64,000 nt of DNA from Syncephalastrum monosporum B8922 (lineage: Eukaryota > Mucoromycota > Mucoromycetes > Mucorales > Syncephalastraceae). Location of the stretch: positions 1-64,000 of the forward strand of contig JNEN01000776.1 in assembly GCA_000697355.1 (NCBI GenBank), in the 5' to 3' direction. The position numbers and the translations under genes were made by a program. The notes beneath the pieces are model-generated. The model saw only the letters and a program-made list of their open reading frames with translations, was not told the origin of the DNA and did not search any database. Each line of letters starts with the position of its first letter. The first letter of the stretch is position 1. Shown one piece after another: positions 23,844 to 34,384 of this stretch.

Positions 23844-24610
23844 TAGACAGCACAAGTCCAACTGTTGTCACTATGGGAGAAGCACCCTCTCGCGCAGTAT
23901 GCGATAACAAGTCACTCCGCCGGAGTTAACACAACGAAAAGGGAAGAGGAAAAGGGGGGGGGGTGAAGTAGTGAAGGAAAAAGTTGTGCTTCAAGAAGTT
24001 CTTTCCCTTTGGATTGGGCAAAACAGGTCTTGCAATGGATAAACCAAATACCCGTCGTCACACTTAATTCCATGTTGAAATGTCCCGGGCTTATTTATTT
24101 AGCCGAAACACACCCGACCGGCCTGCCGAAAAGCTTGATCCGTTCTTCCAGAGGGAACAATCAATCTTTGTAATTCATTATAAACCATCTAAAATTAAAC
24201 ATCCATCCTCATCTCATTCGGCATCTTTTATAGACTGGCCATAAATGATCATTGACAAGATCCACTGGACTGGACCTACTGGAAAGCAATCTTTCAGGGG
24301 GTTCCGTCGTCATTTTCATTTCCTCTTTTGTCATCGTTCTCGCGTGGATGTGAACTATCCGTCAAATTAAAGTTTGCAAATCCACAACAGAATACGTAAG
24401 CATACAATGTTGACGATTGCACTTCGAGGTCTACTGCTTGGTTGGGTTTCTGTCATGACCTAAATGCGACGGTCAGTCTAAGTCGTACTACCTTCCCCTT
24501 TGGGCACGCGTGTCTATTCTCTTTGCATTACAGTATTGTTGCTGTTTACCACTTTTCTTTCCCGTATCCCACCAAGCACCTTTCTCGCCCACCTTGTATC
24601 CGCTCAGCAC
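23844..24610. other. Upstream region of the transcription factor gene, no gene seen
   Basis: Contains G- and T-rich tracts and several stop-rich frames. Probably 5' leader and promoter of the minus-strand regulator. Confidence 0.4.
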
Positions 24611-24644
24611 CCGTATAAATAGTCCTCTATTTTGTATCAAAATG
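24611..24644 (+). repeat. Core-promoter-like block shared with 46891-46927
   Basis: CCGTATAAAT followed by AGTC..CTATTTTGTAT.AAAAT appears here and at 46891-46927, where four bases (AAAT) are inserted. The block contains a TATA box and may mark the same element or gene-family promoter at both sites. Confidence 0.5.
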
Positions 24645-24869
24645 CGCCTAACAACCCTTCTTGGCCCTGTATTCCTTCGCTTTCTGTCTTGCTCCGCCTT
24701 GTCCTGTCTTTGTCAACGACATATGGATTACTGCCCCAAATATATGAAAGAAAAACTTGAAGCAGTGGACAGGATGAATTGGCGGGATTCTTTGGCTGCT
24801 GGCCGCAGGGATGGTCTATTTACAGGATATGGCTTAAGTGAAACGCTTCGCGTTGCCTTTAGCGACTAG
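24642..24869 (+). CDS. Possible small secreted protein, doubtful
   Basis: ATG 24642 opens a 75-residue frame: a basic/hydrophobic start MRLTTLLGPVFLRFLSCSAL resembling a signal peptide, then CQRHMDYCPKYMKEKLEAVD and a short polar tail. A TATA box lies only about 25 bases upstream, leaving almost no 5' leader. Either the real transcript starts elsewhere or this is a remnant attached to a repeated promoter block. No family recognised. Confidence 0.25.
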   Translation: MRLTTLLGPVFLRFLSCSALSCLCQRHMDYCPKYMKEKLEAVDRMNWRDSLAAGRRDGLFTGYGLSETLRVAFSD

Positions 24870-25129
24870 GGAAAACAGCTTCACAACAGATAGCATGCAC
24901 CGATGGTTGTCATTTTCTATCTCAAATGATCCTCTTGTCACATCTCTATTCTTTCTTATTTCTCATTTCACCTCTTCTTGCCGTTCACTTATCTCCTCAC
25001 ACTCACGTTGATTTGCAATATCTTTTTCTATAGGCCCATAACCTTCCATCTTCATTCCGTATTTGTGAATAGACGAGATCAATTTGAATATCGATTGCAG
25101 CAGAAAATAAAGAGCTGCTGTTGCGAACT

Positions 25130-25304
25130 GAAAATTGGTTACGTTGAAGAATGATGAATCCAAGCTTGACGATCTTCTGTAAGTGATTTTTTTTCCAGAA
25201 GCCTTGGTAATTCGATTGCTAAGTAACGTATTCTGCCGCACTGAAAATGAACCCTTGTTGACGAAATGCTTCAGTTTGGACCAAAACTCCTCATTTAGTA
25301 GCAA
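25130..25304 (-). pseudogene. C-terminal scrap of a DDE transposase
   Basis: The minus strand reads NEEFWSKLKHFVNKG, then TLLSNRITKASG. This resembles the (N-P-x)-E-x-FWSK-(L/I)-K ... L-(T/S)-xRI-xEA end of Tc1/IS630-type transposases of a different subfamily from the 3.2 kb copy. No ATG start and no upstream catalytic region is present. Confidence 0.4.
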
Positions 25305-25741
25305 CGTTGACGCGACTGTCGCTGTTTACTCAACTGTCAACATTATGTTGGACCTTCGCCTTCGACAGGTCTTTTAAATACCAGGTACTGCTGCACAGCA
25401 CATTCGACGTCACTCTGTTGAATCGACATACTTCTGGAGCTAAAATGCTTTCGCCAACGAGACACGATAATGATCGAAGCAGTGGAGGGATAAAAAGGAA
25501 TCCGAAGGAGCAGTTTCCTCAGTTTGCGACAGTCGTATTCGTAGAACCCGTTGAGAGGAAAGGACAAAGAGAAAGACAGAGACAAAAAGGATAGAGAGAG
25601 AAAGAGAGAGAAATAAAGTGAGAGGTGCCTGAGCACAGAAAGCAATGGAAAACTGAGCCTCGGGGTGCGGTCGGGAATGAGTTGGGGAATCTATGCAAAA
25701 GGGCGTCGCAAGTCACTCGCATTTTTCTCTTCACTGTAGAA

Positions 25742-26370
25742 ATGGCCCCACAAACCCCTGCCGCTGCAAGCAACAAACAGACGGACCCCAAGTCTGAATC
25801 CCCCAAGCCCGCCGATCGCTCTCCTGAAACCTCCAAAGCTGACGACGACAACGACGATGAGCCGGTCGAGAGCGGCGCCAAAGGCGAGGCAAAGAAGGAC
25901 ATGAAGAATGTCACCAATTATGTCAATGAAGAGCTCGCCAAACGCCAAGTCGACGCGGATACACTCGGCAAGGTAGATGCAACTCGCGATGCCGCTCTTT
26001 CTGCACGGCCTCTCACTCTCTACTGTCTTTAGTCGCTTGCTTTCCTGCAGAATGCAGCCAAAGCACACAAGGCTCATCTCGCGTAAGTCGCGGCAAGACG
26101 CGCCCAAGTTCTACGGTCAATAATGTTCTCTTTTCTTTATTTAGAACGCCCAAACCCGCTGGACCGCCCGTTAACAAACAAGACGTCGACTTTCTTGTAA
26201 GTGGCTACCATAGACATGGATGGACACGCTGTGGAATATGCCTTGCTTGTGGGTAACACTACACGTGATAGAAAACACATATGCAAGTCGGCAAGACCGA
26301 GGCAGAAAACGCCTTGCGAGAGAAGGATGGCGATCTGGCTGCTGCCCTCAATTACCTCATCGAAGCTTAA
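25742..26370 (+). CDS. HYPK-like UBA-type protein (NatA regulator / nascent-chain factor)
   Basis: Exons 25742-25972, 26033-26082, 26145-26196 and 26272-26370 give 143 residues. The N-terminal 50 residues are acidic and disordered (SKADDDNDDEPVESGAKG). An HYPK-type helical segment follows (VTNYVNEELAKRQVDADTLG), then an Ala/Lys stretch (NAAKAHKAHLATPKPAG). The C-terminal UBA-like fold contains NKQDVDFLKTHMQVGKTEAE and NALREKDGDLAAALNYLIEA, matching HYPK / NAC-alpha UBA domains. In known systems HYPK binds the NatA N-terminal acetyltransferase on ribosomes and modulates its activity. All introns are short and phase-consistent. Cytosolic, ribosome-associated role inferred from the family. Confidence 0.85.
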
Positions 26371-26911
26371 AGCCGAAAGATACACAAGTAAAAGAAAAAA
26401 CACGTTCAAGATATCTGTCAAACGCTCCTGCTTTGCATCACGTCATCTTCACACGGCCATCAAATCATCCTTGGTATCAATGCTGATGGGTGTTTATATC
26501 ATCAGATCAGTATTATTTCAGAACCATTCATATAAGAGGTCGAAGGGGGGAGGGGGAGTGTTAGACATAATCGAATAATGCCCACCGGTTGCATATAGAA
26601 AAATGAATGCGTGTGGGGTGGAGTTGGAAGAGGAATCAAACAGTGGTAGACCCTATACTAAATATACTGTCGCTACTACTAAAACGACGAAAGATTTGGG
26701 AAAGCATACATAGATACAAAAACTGAAGGCGAAGGGAGGCTATAGATGATGGGGAAAAGGAGCCAGATACAAAAGAAGAAGAGAAAAGCAAAAGGGAACA
26801 TAGAATACAAAAATGGTAGGAACCAGAAAAAAAAAAATAAAGAGAAAGATTATGTACGACTATAGATAAGGAAGAAAGGAACGAAGATCATCATATACTG
26901 AGATTGGCGTA
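26371..26911. other. Convergent 3' region, no gene seen
   Basis: AT- and A-rich sequence between the HYPK-like gene and the Ecl1-like gene, which converge; most of it is likely 3' untranslated sequence. Confidence 0.45.
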
Positions 26912-27449
26912 TTACGCCAAAAGAGGAGAGTGAATATGTACAGGCTGGGGCGTTCCTGGATAGAGACTGGTCTTCTCTTGACAAGAGTAGAAAGATCTGT
27001 CGTCATCTGAGTAAAGCGAGGAGGCTGTTGAATCCGTAGAGGACGCGTGGAACAGAGACGGGCTGCCCATGGACTGTAAAGAAGACGAGGAGGAGACGGT
27101 CGAGATGGTCGAGTCCGCTTGCATGATAGATCGGCGTCGCTGATGATACGAAAGTTCGTAACGCGATAAGCTGGACGTGGGTGACGCAGGAGGTTTATCT
27201 CTGGCGTTGGCCGGCGGAGGGCAATACGCGCACTGATAATATAAACGTTGATGGTCGCCTGTCGTCGTAGCCTTGGCTGATTCCCGCATTTGGCAGTCCA
27301 TTGAGCAAAACGGCGCACTCTATTCTTTCGCGTCAGTCTATGTTATCGTCGTTTGCAGGTCGCTGTTGTCCGTGCGTATGTATATGTGTATCATCTCATA
27401 CCTCGTCTTGCAGACGTTTTTCGCAGTACAGGCAAATGTTAAGCTCCAT
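26912..27449 (-). CDS. Ecl1-type small zinc-finger protein
   Basis: Exons 27449-27402 and 27319-26912 give 151 residues starting MELNICLYCEKRLQDE. The join yields CLYCEKRLQDESAPFCSMDC, a C-x2-C...C-x3-C treble-clef zinc site at the extreme N-terminus. This matches the Ecl1 (extender of chronological lifespan) family, in which small nuclear/cytoplasmic zinc proteins respond to nutrient limitation. The rest is Ser/Thr/Pro-rich, with SSLSRYELSYHQRRRS and SSTDSTASSLYSDDD. The frame upstream of the ATG has no ATG and is a CT-rich leader. A TATA box at 27616-27622 fits. Confidence 0.75.
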
Positions 27450-27615
27450 GGGCAAGGAACGGTAAGTTAAGAAGGTCAGAAGAAAGAGAGAGAAACTGGT
27501 TAAGAGACAGAGAGAGAGAAGAAAGAAAAGAGAGCCAAAAGAAGAGTGGTGAGAGAAAAAGAAAAAGCCAAAAGGAAAGGGCACCAAACCTTAAAAATGT
27601 AAGCCCAACGCGCAT

Positions 27616-27622
27616 ATTTATA
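27616..27622 (-). promoter_or_regulatory. TATA box of the Ecl1-like gene
   Basis: TATAAAT on the minus strand, about 170 bases upstream of the ATG, followed by a long CT-rich stretch that would be the 5' leader. Confidence 0.5.
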
Positions 27623-28570
27623 GGTTTGAGTACTTCTTTTCATTTGACATCGTGACCTGCTTGCATGCAACCAATGCAGGCCTTCTCTCCCTGATATGAT
27701 ACAGACAATACAGACACCGATAGCATGAGGTAGATAAAGTGGGGTGACCCCCTTCAGGAGAAAGTCTACGTAAACGCGTGCTGTCCGATTGTGCGAGGTG
27801 GCGCCCGCTGTGGTGCTTCCCCTTCTTTTTCCTCAGCTCTGCGTCCTGCTGTTGACCCAGGCTTGGTCATGGGAAGAGAGAAGGGCAATGGGGGGTCACT
27901 ACGGTGGGGGAGGGGTGGTTCCCCACGAAAAACGAAAAAATTATTTTGAGGTACTCCGTGCTATTGACCCGGGGACGGCTGCCATGCTTCCGGCGGCGGG
28001 AAACTTGCAGCGAGGCACAAAATCATTTCGATTTCACCCTGCTACTTCTGGGTCATCGCACGCAAGCCATTGGTCCATTCGAGTCTCTCCTATCGTGACA
28101 CTGATATGATGATGCAGCAAGCTCTTTGTTTTTTCCTTCTATTCTTCCGTCTTTGCTCATGACATCGTCAGGGCCACGTGTAATAGTGAGGAAGACTGAT
28201 TTCCCATATTTACGATTTTTTTTTTTTTTCATTTTGCCGCAACGCGTGGAACCAGCACACTGGAATAAACAAAAAAATGTGGAGAATAAATAAAATATCA
28301 GGTGCGTGAGGCTGCTCAGGATGACACATCATATCAGGAGCCAGGCACAACGGTCGGTGGAAATATTTGTGTCACGTCATGGAGAGCGAGGAAGAGGCTT
28401 CAAGATAGCAACTGCATGTAAATCCCAGGGCCGGCTTCTGGTGCATGCAGAATTAGACTCATTTTAGAATATCATCGTCGTCATAATCATTCTTCATCAC
28501 CATAACCTATCATCGGTCCGAAAATAAAAGAATTTACATATGAAGATACTGACATTCATTATTTAGGCAA
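27623..28570. other. Intergenic, no gene seen
   Basis: Short GC-rich frames near 27790-28100 have no family resemblance; the rest is AT-rich. A homopolymer T run is at about 28208. Likely the upstream control region of the Ecl1-like gene plus the 3' end of the DUF7137 gene. Confidence 0.4.
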
Positions 28571-29602
28571 TCATGCAAGAATTTGATAAATGATAAATAC
28601 AGAACTGACAAATGCGATGCCAGCTGCAGTACACAGCGGTCCTATCGCATGAAGTAACGAGAACCCCGTGTCATAGAAGCAATATGGACAGCCATTGGAT
28701 CCGACTATGACGCGGACATGGGCGCGTAAAATAAGTAAATGAACGTGAGTGAAACAATTTAAATGACTGTGAGAACAATGGACGTAAGCTTACGCGTTGA
28801 GGACCAGTTGGCATAGCTTTCTTCAGAGTAAAAAGCAATGGAGAGTGACGTCTGAGGAGACAACCAGCCTGGCTGTGCAGCAGCAGAAACACCGCGTTGG
28901 TCATAAAGCTGAACCTCATAGTAACCGTTCATCAGCGGAGTCCCGGTCGGGACGTTCGACAAATGCCACTCGGCGCTCGTAGCACCGCCCTCCATGACAG
29001 TGATCGTATAAGTCGCTGAATTAGGCCCCACCGCTGCCAGTGTGAGGCTCACGGGGTGCACCAGCACAGATTCAAAAGACCAAATGAAGGTCACGTTCTC
29101 CATCGAGTTAATACGATACATTGGTGATACGGAGGCTGACCCGGTAGGCGTCACAAAAGTGGCACTGCCTGCATAAATACTATTGCCGTAACTGCTCGAC
29201 GTAGGCTCTCCAGCCAAGGGATCGCTACCAGATGCACTTCCGGAGGCATCCGCGCTACTAGAGGCTTGTGGTGCTGTGTTGATCACACTGGTGGCTATGG
29301 CGCTGGAGGCTGCTCCTGCTGATGTTGCCATAGTGGCTGCACCGGCTGTACATACATAAATATTTTTGAGATGCTACATGATTGCTTGTGTGCTTATACC
29401 TTGGGGAACTGCATAGAAGTGACGCATATCATACAATTCTTATTTTCAGTATGAGATTTTTGGTATCTCCTCAGAGCATACCTCGTTTCCTTAACAAAAC
29501 CGGCGCCGCTTGCCAGGCATTAACCACTCGCGCATTCGCGACGAGTACTATTAATGTGGCTGCTATGACATGGAAGATGAGATATATGGACAAACGTTGC
29601 AT
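28571..29602 (-). CDS. DUF7137-type secreted/membrane-anchored protein
   Basis: Exons 29602-29482, 29438-29400, 29345-28794 and 28704-28571 give 281 residues. A signal peptide (MQRLSIYLIFHVIAATLIVL, VANA) leads to a Kex-type site (LLRKR). Ser/Thr/Ala-rich mucin-like spacer follows to about residue 110. The conserved beta-sandwich region has MENVTFIWSFESVLVHPVS, NSATYTITVMEGG and YYEVQLYDQRGVSAAAQPGW, as in the fungal DUF7137 family. The last exon adds GSNGCPYCFYD and a hydrophobic helix (IGPLCTAAGIAFVSSVFIIY) ending the chain, so it is probably a type I membrane or wall-associated protein. Function in known members is undefined; surface or cell-wall role inferred. Confidence 0.8.
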
Positions 29603-31214
29603 TAGGGTATGTGTGAAGAGGAGAAGATAAACAAGGATGAGCTGAAAAAAAATCTTTCGAAATCAAACAGCAAACATAATAACCGGAGTGTACATCTTTG
29701 CCAACACACTCAAGTCTTGGCATTCAGGATACTATTACTATTGGCTAGGCATATCAGACGTCCTCCATATCTTCGCCAAAGTTATCTTTCCCATATCATA
29801 TGAGAAGTCTCCCTCAAGTCTTCGCTTATGTTCTATCATGCAAATGTCACGCAAAGCTTATGAGAGAATACTCAAGGCTATATGGATTCAGTGTTTCGAT
29901 TCAATTCTATGTGTCGGCGGAGGAAACATGCCAGTAAGTGCAATGGACAGTTACACAGGCATCGGCACAGGCCGCGGTTTGCATTGTCGAGATCAAGAGA
30001 ACTTCTTGGGCTCAGGATCCCGCCCCCTCGAGTACCTACAAAAATCCTATAATGAAATATGTTACAAAGCAAAGTCGAAAAGGGGGAATATCATAATGTG
30101 CGATTGTCACCTGTTGAACGAAGCAGCTACACATGGCGATCTTCGCTGGCGCCGTCCATCCCTTGGTCAGCTTGTTGCTCATTATCAGTTATGCTTGAAG
30201 TAGGATGACTTTGGTGGCATGAAGCGAGTCTTTAAATGTACACAAGTCGACTCCGTGTGATACGTATAGAGAAGAATGGACCTAAATAGGAGAAGGATAA
30301 AGCAGAAAAGTGAAATACAATAGTATCAATATATTTAGCATTGAGAAGATCTAGCTATTGAAACAGCGATGCCCATGTCCTAACTTTCGCGAATAGGCCT
30401 GTCGTTGTTAGCGACTTTGCAAATTTCTACATATCGCAATTCTTTTGCCAATTAGGTATCATTGCGGACAAGTATGATCCCTGTGCGTAAGAAAGAAGAA
30501 AATCTGCGCATATAGACCCAGAATATATACAAGAAACGTTGAAGAAATGCAGAACGCACCAGAGGCCCGCCGGTGAATTTGCATGAGAACAGAAAGTCGT
30601 AAACAAAGGAATTGGTTTTAGCAACAGAAGTAGATGAAAAAACTTAAGTGGAGCTTGTCCATGGTAGAAAATGAGGGTCCTTGCGATGGAAAGTCACGCT
30701 TTGTTGAAGTGGACGCACTGTCCCAAGACACGCATACATTTCTGTACATTGGTCGTTCGCGCACTGATTTTTGATAAACAAAAAATTTGGCATACTTCTA
30801 ACCCCTACCTGGTCAAGAACAGAGCGGACCACAAAGCAAGCATATTCAGATGCTCGTGGACGTGCAGAAACGACAGGTACCGTGTCTTTTCACCCTGCAT
30901 ATCTTGTACTGAAGGATCCTGTATGGGGATGTATAGGTGGTAAAGTTTGATCAATATTCAGCAGCAGGCAGGTATAAGTCGCAAGTTAATACCACGACTG
31001 CATACCGTGGATCCCGTGGGGGCCGACATTATCATAAAACTCTTACAAATAAAAGTGCATTCGCACCTGCCGAACGCGACAATCATGCTCACAGATCCCG
31101 GGTTCTCGGCCCGGTAATCTAAGGAAATAAGGATATGCAAAACTAAAAATATCTATCTACTTTTGGGACTTCTTTTTATTTTTCATATCTATGGTACATG
31201 CAAAGTCAATCAAT
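29603..31214. other. 1.6 kb intergenic stretch, unassigned
   Basis: A plus-strand frame at 29688-30203 begins from GTG only, and a 90-codon frame at 30671-30943 has an ATG but no recognised content. Between 30680 and 31120 the plus strand gives protein-like pieces in changing frames (for example KHIQMLVDVQKRQV and VVKFDQYSAAGRYKSQV). These suggest an old broken coding sequence of unknown type. Confidence 0.35.
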
Positions 31215-33801
31215 CTATTTATGCTTGGCAGCTTCCTTCTTCTTGAACTCTTGGATGAGCTGCTCCTGGACATGAGTCTGCACAGGCTGGTGCTCCTTGT
31301 ACTCCATCGAGAACTCACCCTTACCCTGGGTAGAGGAGCGAAGCTCGGTCGAGTAGCCAAACATGTCGTTCAGGGGCACATCGGCAATGACGGTGAAGAA
31401 GTCCTCCTGCACATCAGTGTCGACGATGGTACCCTTGCGCTTGTTCAGGCCACCAATGACGGAGCCCTGGAACTCGACAGGAGCCGTGATTGAGACGTTC
31501 ATGATGGGTTCAAGGATGCTGGGACGGCCCTTGGCAAAGGCCTCGTTGAAGGCGGCACGGGTGGCGATACGGAAGGCCATTTCACTCGAATCGACAGCGT
31601 GGGCAGCACCGTCCTCGAGGGTCATTCTGATGCCATTGACAGGGTGACCGATCAGGGGGCCCTTCTCCAAAGCATCAACGAAACCCTAAGAAAGGCAAAG
31701 TATGAGTCCACGAGGATGTTTTAAGCCATTTTGAGGTGATGTCTACCTTCTCACAAGCAGGGATGAAGTTGGTAGGGATGTTACCACCCACGACGTTGTT
31801 CTCGAAAGCATGATCCTTGCCGGTCTCCTCATCACGCTCCATGGGCTGGAGCTGACCAACGACACGAGCAAACTGACCAGCACCACCCGACTGCTTCTTG
31901 TGGGTGTAGTTGAATTTGGCAGGCTGGGTGATGGTCTCACGGAAAGCGACCTGGGGTTTACCAGTAGTGCACTCGACACCGTACTCACGCTTCATGCGCT
32001 CGACGTAGATTTGCAGATGGAGCTCGCCCATACCGGAAATGATAGTCTGTGATTGTTCCCATACAAATCAGTATTCCTCACATGACATCATAAATCATCC
32101 AGGTCCTTACCTCCTTACTCTCGTTGTCCACGTGGACGCGGAAAGTGGGATCTTCCTTCTGGAAACGGTTCAGGGCCTTGGAAAAGTTGGGCGACTCGCG
32201 ACCCTTGGGGACCAGCGAGAGCGAAATCACGGGTTCAGGAACAAACATAGAAGTCTAGAACACCCGTACTCGTTAGTGACGTTATTCGGTAATAACCAAT
32301 GACACATTACCATGGTGTACTTGAGGGTACCATCAGTAAAAGTATCGCCGGAAGCACAGTCGACGCCAAACATGGCACCAATCTCACCAGCACCCAGTTC
32401 TTCGACATCCTCCATATCGGCAGCGTGCATACGCACGAGACGGGGGACCTTGATCTTCTTACCGGTCTTGGTGTTGGTGATGAAACCACCACGCTTCAGA
32501 GTACCTTGGTAGATGCGCATGTAAGTCAACTGACCATAGCGGCCCTCTTCGAGCTTGAAGGCAAGACCGACGAAGGGGTTGGCAGAATACGGGGCGAGGT
32601 TCACAGGCTTCTCCTCCTGGTTGATGTCGAGGGCGGTGTTGGTCACCTGAGTCGGGTCGGGCAAGAAGTTGACGACGGCATCGAGCAGGGGCTGGACACC
32701 CAGGTTCTTGAAGGCGGAGCCAACCATAACAGGGGTGAACTTGAGGTCGAGGGTCGCACGGCGGATGGCATCGGTAAACTGCTGATGGGTCGGGATATCT
32801 TCGAGAAGATAGATATCGGCGATCTCATCATCCACGTTAGCCAGTTGTTCAATCAGTTCATGTCGCTTTTGGGTAGCCAGTTCGACGAGGTCGGCGGGGA
32901 TGTCCTTTTCGATAATCTTTTCACCAAACTCGCCATCATTGTACAGAGCCTTCCACTTGGTCAAGTCCACCACACCCTTGAACTGGTCCTCAGCACCGAT
33001 GGGGATCTGAATGGCAGCAGCAGGGAGCTTGAGCTTCTGACGGAGTTGGTCAATAACACGGAACGGGTTGGCACCAGCACGGTCCATCTTGTTGATAAAG
33101 GAGATGCGGGGAACACCGTAACGGCGCATCTGTCGGTCGACCGTCATGGTCTGGGACTGAACGCCAGAAACAGCACAAAGAATCAGCACAGCACCGTCCA
33201 GCACACGCAGAGCGCGCTCGACTTCAATCGTAAAATCAACGTGTCCTACAAAGAAAAGAAAGAAAAAACGGTCAGTCACTTCTTCTCGAGTGATACAAGA
33301 GAAATATTTACCAGGAGTGTCAATAATATTAATGTTGTTGTCACCCCAGCTGGCATAGGTAGCAGCCGACTGGATAGTGATACCCTTCTCTCTTTCCAAA
33401 TCCATTGAATCCATCTTTGCACCAACGCCATCACGACCACGGACGTCGTGAATTTCCTTGATGCGGCCGGTATAAAAGAGGATACGTTCGGTACAGGTCG
33501 TTTTGCCAGAATCAATATGGGCAGAGATACCAATGTTACGCAGTTTCCGCAGACGAGCCTATCCTGCTATTAGAGACCCATTCACGGCTTGAGTAGGAGG
33601 AGATATACATACAACGTCGTTGGGATCGGCCTGATCGGCTTGCGTGACATCGCCTGCTTCGGTTGACTGGAAGCGGCGGCACAGGTGCATCGGTCCGAGC
33701 GAGAGCGTCGACGGCGGCACTGTCTGGGACAGCTGAGAAGCCGTGCTGCGGAAGGCAGCGGCATTCATCCGCCCTCCGAACAGAGAGCGTATAAATGACA
33801 T
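31215..33801 (-). CDS. MEF1: Mitochondrial elongation factor G (mtEF-G1)
   Basis: Exons 33801-33613, 33558-33312, 33245-32311, 32254-32111, 32046-31747 and 31685-31215 give 761 residues. The N-terminus ([20 protein letters not shown]) is basic/hydroxylated, a mitochondrial targeting signal. GTPase motifs are intact: G1 [10 protein letters not shown] (about 75-84), switch II DTPGHVDFT, G4 NKMDRAG, G5 GSAFKN. Domain II follows, then domain IV with [16 protein letters not shown] and the C-terminal domain. It catalyses ribosome translocation in the mitochondrial matrix; the DSGKTT loop and targeting peptide favour GFM1/MEF1 over the recycling factor MEF2. The ATG chosen is the first giving a presequence; a longer frame upstream is pyrimidine-rich leader. 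Confidence 0.96.
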
Positions 33802-34384
33802 GACTCTTGAAGACGGTGTCAAAGGCAACTGACTTCTTTTTTTTTTCTGCTGCCCTGCACTCACAAAAAGAAAAAAAAAAGTCGGACTGCGATTCTTCCA
33901 GCCAGGGGCGTTCCTGCCAATCAACATGAATCGTTGCATTGGCGGAGAATGTTGGGCTGTCAAACTATCTTCCTTCGTCTGACACGATTGTTTCAGGACA
34001 AGGTCCTCGTGAGGGTCTTATTTCAGCCTGCCAGGTACGCATGTATCTTTATAAGTACATCCGTTTATTACCGTCCCACCCTCTCCCCCCACAAACTTTG
34101 CATCTAGCTTATAGATTGCAGAGCTGCAAGTCTATCGGCAAATTCATGCAGCCGTGTGCCATCTTTAAGCGTCATACCAGTACGGCCCATGGTAGTACTG
34201 AAGGTAGCTATAGATACTGACTTTCTTTAATAGACCTTTGGGATTTCCATCCTTATTCAGATCAACTCAGTAGGCGGCTATTCTGCGCGTTCAGTAGACA
34301 CGCGTAGCATGGCACAGAAAAAAAGAAAAAGTCATAATTTTTTGACAGCTCATACAGTACAAATCATTGGTTTTGTGGTTTTAT
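33802..34384. other. Promoter of mtEF-G and 3' end of transportin gene
   Basis: Contains T- and A-homopolymer runs around 33838-33880 and no coding signal. Confidence 0.45.

Noticed and set aside
31080..31120. GC-rich palindromic stretch (GATCCCGGGTTC..) resembling a tRNA T-arm
   Set aside because: No acceptor stem, anticodon arm or A box at the right distance; no tRNA could be folded.
32299..33408. 369-codon plus-strand frame opposite mtEF-G
   Set aside because: Antisense shadow of a GC-rich conserved exon; the minus strand carries intact GTPase motifs.
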